DNA of 64,000 bases from positions 1,978,517 through 2,042,516 of the forward strand of contig JAQFVV010012575.1 in the NCBI GenBank assembly GCA_028023455.1, given 5' to 3'. The notes below the pieces were generated by a model. The model did no database searches and was not told the origin of the DNA. It saw only the letters and a program-made list of their open reading frames with translations. The position numbers and the translations under genes were made by a program. Positions within the stretch are counted from its first letter, which is position 1. Each line of letters begins with the position of its first letter. Below are positions 58,135 through 64,000 of this stretch, piece after piece. The DNA comes from Epiperipatus broadwayi (lineage: Eukaryota; Onychophora; Udeonychophora; Euonychophora; Peripatidae).

Positions 58135-58146
58135 ATTGATGAATCA

Positions 58147-61100
58147 GTAAGCTACAATTCATTTATTAAGAATGTATTTGATGTATCTGATTTTCATAAT
58201 AAGCAGATTTATGGTAAATATTGCTAAATTTTATAAAGATTTTTAAAATGTTAAAAAAAAGGAATTGACAATGAACAATAGAGTAGACACAAAAAGATTG
58301 TTAAGTAATTAAATGGGAGTGAAAGAAACAAACTGAAAAGATTAAAAATTAACCATCAGAATGTGTGTGACGCTCTTTTTTTTTACAAGTTAGTTTATAA
58401 TAATAGAAACGATGCTGAGAATTACAAGAATAAGAAGATGTGACTTAACTATCTTTAAAATAATAAAATAAGGTTTGTTATAAAAGAACTGAAAAACTTA
58501 TAAACATGAAGACTAGTTGTGTTAGAGGATTAAGATGTAAGAATAGTTATCTTGTTTGCTATAAAATGTATATCATTTAAACTATAAAGTTAAAAAAACA
58601 AATAAACTGTAGTTTAAAATCATTACAAGGTGCCCATTTATGAATAATTAAATTATTCTAAAATTAAATCGCACAATTTTGCAATATCACTTATATTATG
58701 CTTTTAATATTGCCATCAATTTTCTAATAAGAAGCAGAATCTTCACCACAATGAAATCATCCTCTACCTATTTTGTATTTTGGATTTTTAAAAATACTTT
58801 CTAATTATTCTCTTTTAGATAGTTTTAAATTTTGTATCTAATATCTTCTATTGTATTTCTTTATTTATTATTACTTCCATAATACTAATCCCTTCAATAA
58901 ACTCTTTTTTTAATACTTCTATATTTTTAAGAACAGTTCTCTTCACCCACAGTATACTTCAATAATCAATAAAATCTTTAGGGTGGTTCTACAATATCAA
59001 CTTTTCCAGATCTGTTTCTGGCCTTTGGATTTGTCAGCATTTATTAATAATATGTGTATAAAAAGATGAGAAGGTCTTAAGATGGCTTATTACATTTCTA
59101 ACTATTTGTAAATTTAGACTTTGAATTATGTAATCCTATCCTTCATTTTTAAAACAATTGTTTATTTATAAATCTAATATGCACACAATTTGGAATCCAA
59201 ATGTTGAATAAAGATAGAAAATGTTTTAGATATCAAAAGAATATTGTTAGAATATTTTCAAGTAACATGATTATAATCAAATCATGTAACATTGAAATTA
59301 ATCAAAAAATAATGTAACGGTAAGAATTGTCCCTCCACATAACAAAATCTAGAATACAGTCAAAATACATTAAAGCTGATCGAATACAGATGCTGGAATC
59401 CAGAACCCAACCAACATTCAATCCTTTCACCTCTGCTCAATGATCTAATACCCTATGGATGACACTTTTCAACTTACACAGACATTCAATTTATCCACGG
59501 TCCAGCAGTCACCCAGGGTAAAACAAAAGACTCTTAAATTAACTAATTTAACACTGATTTAGTCAGATATATACACATATGACTATGTGATTAATTAATA
59601 TACCAATGATTGATTACGAAATCTAAAAAAATGACCTACCTATAGATATAATGATGTATGTGCAATTAAATCTAGAGTTGGATAAAATGAACTCTCGGAC
59701 AATAAAGATATGAAAATGAGTTATAAGTTTAAATATTATTAATTTAATAAAACAATTACAAATAGTGAAACTTAAAATATACAAAATTATGTAATTAGAA
59801 TGTGAGGCATGACATAACTAATGACATTAATGTTACATAATATCTCATCATCAAGTGTTCACTCAAGTGTAGTGTGGTATTTAAGTTTATGCCTATATTA
59901 ATATGCCAAATTTCTAGCTCTTGTGTAGTCTGCTAAATCATATGGAACTTTATAGCCAAAGTTATATAACTAACTTAATAGTGCTCTTATGGCATCTATC
60001 TATATATATATAGTTAAATCGAGCATATAATTAAGCTCAGAGATACGCAGGTTAGCATGTTAACCTAGATTAGGGTATACACTGATGCTAGATAAGCATT
60101 TAATATAAGAGGAGAAAAAACTGGTTTATAATAAATAGGTTTACCTATATACTCTATGGCACATATTAAAATATTAATAAAGTTAGAAGGTGCAAATGGG
60201 TCATTATTCATGGGCTTCAGTTTCAAAGACTTGGTTGCACTACAACTGCTCAACTTGCTATGAATAGGAATATTAGTAGTTCAGGGAGTCGGATAAGCAT
60301 TAATTATGAATCATCTAGGTCTTTGTGCCCTAGTTCTAAAAGTGTGTGCTTTATCCAAACTAAGTGGATAAGTGTAGCCTCTGCCAGAAACTCATCAAGA
60401 ATCATGCAGAAAGCAGATAATTGTACAATGCGTACTTAGTAAGAACGCATCTGCAACTTATACATATATAATGCAAATATGTAAAATTATATTAGCGTGC
60501 CTTAAAAATAGATAGCGTCTATTTGCATATCTATATAAATTTAGTATTACAAATATACTATTTAGAGACTAAATTTAATTGGTAACCTAGTTTAAGATTA
60601 TCACCTACGTCTCAACATATATAAATCTAAGGAGGACAAAGCATATTTGCGGGGTAATTATGAATAAAACATTAAAATAAGCTTTGAGAATATCTCTGTG
60701 GCTAGTTCCTATGATGTACGAGTTACATATATAAATAGTTATAACTAGAGTTAAGAAAACTACAATTTTAACTAGAGAATAACTGATTATTGTAATATTA
60801 ATACCCAAAATTAATCAGTAAAATAATATGAACTCGAAACAGTGATGAGAAAGAAAATAATAATTCAGTTATTTAATATTTATTATAGCGAAGATTTGAA
60901 ATTATCTTCTCAGATTGATAAGCTAAAATTATACTTATACATACTCGCAGTTTCGAGTTATTTGGCATATTAAATACATATAATATTAAAATGATAAAAA
61001 ATTATAGAATAAATTGAATAGATTAGCAATAGGCATAAAAGATTGCAGAAGATTATACATTTAATTTAAAATAGATTATTAGAGTTTTACATTTTAAAAG

Positions 61101-64000
61101 AGAATTCAATATCACAAGTTTTACAATCAGATAAGATGTAAACATTAGCATTTAACAGTTTTCCTTGCAGGTTTTAGGAAAGATGTTTGGAAAGGGAGGT
61201 TTAATAAATAGCTAGCTTTTAAAAGAAAGAATGGAAAGTCACAGTTTATGAACACAGCTCTGAATGAAAATTTACCATTCAATTGTTTTCATTGCAGTTA
61301 GTTCTGGACACTTGGGAGGATAATAAGTTGACACTTTTGGTGATGATTTAAAGTTAATGGAGGTTTTTACACGGGCTGCTTTGCTGGTGTACGACATTAT
61401 ATTTTATTGGACCAAAGTTCTTTTCTATCCTGGGCTAAGGGCTGAGAGGTGAGCAATTTCTGGACTACCCCACCTTTTTGAAGATAAAATGGATGTGGGT
61501 TCTGGTTACAATTCACTTATTATATATATATAATCCATCCTTGGTCACAAAACTTTAAGTATTTATATTTTTCTAACTCTGGCCACCTGTTTAATTTTAC
61601 AAGCTTGTCCACATTTGTTTATTTTAGAAAAATATATTTAATAGATACAACTAGTAGAAAAAATCCATTTATTTATTTTAGAAAAACATTTTGAGTTACT
61701 TATATTTTGTTTTCCTACTTTTTTTCTCCTGCTGTTTAAGTGACAACGCTATAAAATTCTGCAAATTGTGTTATTAACATATTGCATTTATAAAATCAAG
61801 TTCACACTCTTTTAGGACTATTGTGTGACCTAGTTTAAAAGTTGTTTACAAAAAATTAAAAGTTATTTTGGAAAAGTTACTTTGATAATTAGTAGAAAAC
61901 TAATTTTATAACCATACATGCAGAATAACAACGGAAATGGCTTATATACATATGCGATTTCAATACCGTAACAATAAAATTGGCTAAATAATTTAAACTA
62001 AAATATTCCTTAAACTAGAAATATTGATAAAATGAATATATATCTGTAATATATACATATACTATTAAATTAGACTTACCATTTACATATATATATATAC
62101 GTGATTCCACATATATAGTACTTTAAGGTTGTTTAAATGGGTACTCTGAGAGGGTTTAAACCTGGCCTATAGAGATGTGTGGGGGTAAAATATGTGAAAC
62201 AGGTGGGTGGATAAAACTGACTGTTTCAATAAATATAAAGATAATAGTAGATGGAGAATAAGCTGTGGGAGAATGTGGATTAATGACTAGAATTTTGATA
62301 AACTAATTATAAAATAAGCAGGATTGTAGTATAATTCAGCCTTAATCCAACTTTTAATTTTCATTTATCTTTAAATATGAATATAAAATGTCCATCACCA
62401 TTATCCAATACACATAACAAGTTTTTCAATGCACTCCATGAACTACAATAATTTATGCTCAATGCAGATCCTTTAATTTGTTTATTTGACAATTTGTGAT
62501 GCTATTGTTTAATATATGTTGAAGTGAATTTTATTCCAAAGACTTTAACACCATATCTAATTGCATTTTCTATTGCAATTTTTTAGTTACCATTTTTTTT
62601 CTAAGAATGCAATCAATACTACTCCAATTAAGAAATAAACATTATAGTATAAAGGTTGTCTGCTTTTCCCATGAAAGAAATATTGAAAAATGCTTTTTAG
62701 AAAGCCATTAGTGTTCATTTGCTTTATATTTACAATCAAATAAAGATGTGATTTTATAATTGTAGATTTTATAATGTCACATCCAGAAAGCTTAATAATA
62801 TACCAAATGATTTTACAATCATACTTTTATATTCTTATATCATATTCTTAAATGATTTTTTTAAAGTGATCCATTATGTCAATAGAATATCTCATTTATA
62901 TGCAATAAATGGATTACAATAAAGCCATATACACAACTAATTTAACTGATATAGCAATATCACTATGACATAATATCTTATAATTTTAACTTATTAAATG
63001 CTGCAGCAACAATTTAGAGTCTGCACTGCAACTCAACATCTGAGTTCACTTTCTGTCTAACAGATTATCAAGGTATCTAACAATTTTACATACAAGTTAA
63101 GTACTAAACTACATGCTTTAAATTAGCACCAGAATGATTTGTTTTAAAAAAATCTCAGTCTAACATGAAATGATGTCCAAATCAATAAAATATTCCAAAA
63201 GACAGAACTGCTTGAGAGAGTTTTTATCTTATCCTTTTTTAAATTTAATGCCTATAAAAAAATACAATATCAAAAACAATAGCGCAATTAACTAATCAGC
63301 TTATAATATTAGTATTTAATTAAGTTTACTTGTCAAAAGAACTTGTGATGTAAAAATGAGTCAAATTATTCTCAGGAAAGTTATAGTACAAAAGCGTAGG
63401 CTGCTAAAAGTCTTGTGTGCCTGTTTAAATAATGTAGTGATATATGCAAAAACTATACTTCAAGAAGCACAAATAAAATGACTCTGTGTGTCAAAAGTAT
63501 TATCTCGCACTTTTGCTTTCAAAAGATCATCACTGATTATGAAAACAGTGATAGAAGTTTAGAAGAAATTATCTCAATTAAAATATCTGATGATTAAGTT
63601 AATAACTATTTATAAAGATTATTATTCATAAGTGAAAGGTGAAAATGTTCTATGTGAGACCCAATTTTATCTTCATGTGGAAGTCATCAATCATCAAGTT
63701 CACATGAATAAATCTTCATGAACTACACATGCATTATAATAAAAGAAGTAATTTATGATATTTCTTAACTTTTTAAATTTATAGTCAGCAGGAGTTAAAC
63801 TGATTAACTATACCAAAACCATCTCTTTAAGTTATCAATAATTAATAATTACCCATTGGTAAGTAAAAAAACATCTTCTTTGAGTCCTTAAAAAAATCAA
63901 ATAGGACAAATTCCTAACACCCACTTCTTTTTTCATCATGGAACAATATTTTTCTCATTTATTCAGGTGCCATCTATAGTTAGAACATCTTAGAATTTAT
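58147..64000. other. Long A+T-rich non-coding stretch, nothing firmly recognised
   Basis: No protein-coding ORF, RNA gene or repeat family from elsewhere in the window was identified. 59380-59530 (CAGAACCCAACCAACATTCA) and 60290-60410 are locally less A+T-rich and may be old repeats. Short minus ORFs at 60065-60253 and 60605-60808 have no family resemblance. Confidence 0.45.

Noticed and set aside
59380-61510. Ends of a large transposon, because CCAGAACCCA near 59400 is complemented by TGGGTTCTGG near 61495
   Set aside because: The match does not extend beyond about 10 bases and no duplication or coding remnant was found between.

Overview
The window is a stretch of a eukaryotic, almost certainly invertebrate metazoan, genome. 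It is strongly A+T-rich by eye (not counted), has no recognisable single-copy protein gene, rRNA, canonical tRNA or CRISPR array, and is dominated by transposable elements of different ages. The sequence alone does not identify the species; CR1-like LINEs with a PHD finger plus SGNH esterase, RTE-like LINEs, hAT transposons and a tRNA-derived SINE are all compatible with several invertebrate phyla.

Layout. 1-11 kb: a perfect-looking 0.7 kb fold-back element (1973-2668), three 3' fragments of an RTE-like LINE (5.2, 7.2, 9.3 kb), a tandem tRNA-SINE dimer (6.2 kb) and the first copy of a fold-back repeat family, here called FB-A (10.5 kb). 11.5-16.7 kb: a nearly full-length CR1-like LINE on the minus strand, with a PHD finger, SGNH esterase, endonuclease, reverse transcriptase and C-terminal zinc finger, broken by a few frameshifts, and with a tandemly repeated 5' region. 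17.0-20.2 kb: a 5'-truncated inverted copy of the same LINE, abutting an old, different LINE with a YADD reverse-transcriptase motif. 20.2-33.2 kb: FB-A and a second repeat family (here FB-C), a 150-bp ATT microsatellite, two non-autonomous hAT elements and two tRNA-SINEs. 37.3-43.2 kb: FB-A, an RTE copy on the minus strand, a ~0.7 kb tandem duplication, a SINE, another fold-back. 47.6-48.5 kb: third copy of the CR1-like LINE. 51.3-52.3 kb: FB-A and another inverted repeat. 54.1-57.6 kb: a decayed autonomous hAT transposon with BED finger and transposase remnants, itself hit by a SINE, an FB-A and an FB-C copy. 57.8-58.1 kb: another fold-back. 33.2-37.3, 43.2-47.5 and 58.2-64 kb hold almost nothing recognisable.

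The most interesting signal is that unrelated fold-back (hairpin) repeats and their single-arm relatives recur through the window and are flanked by direct repeats of 12-15 bp, exactly 13 bp in five cases that I could place to the base. That length fits none of the usual cut-and-paste DNA transposon duplications I know and suggests reverse-transcription-based insertion with frequent snap-back (inverted-dimer) formation, or an undescribed class of fold-back element. All positions and repeats were read by eye; no alignments or database searches were run.
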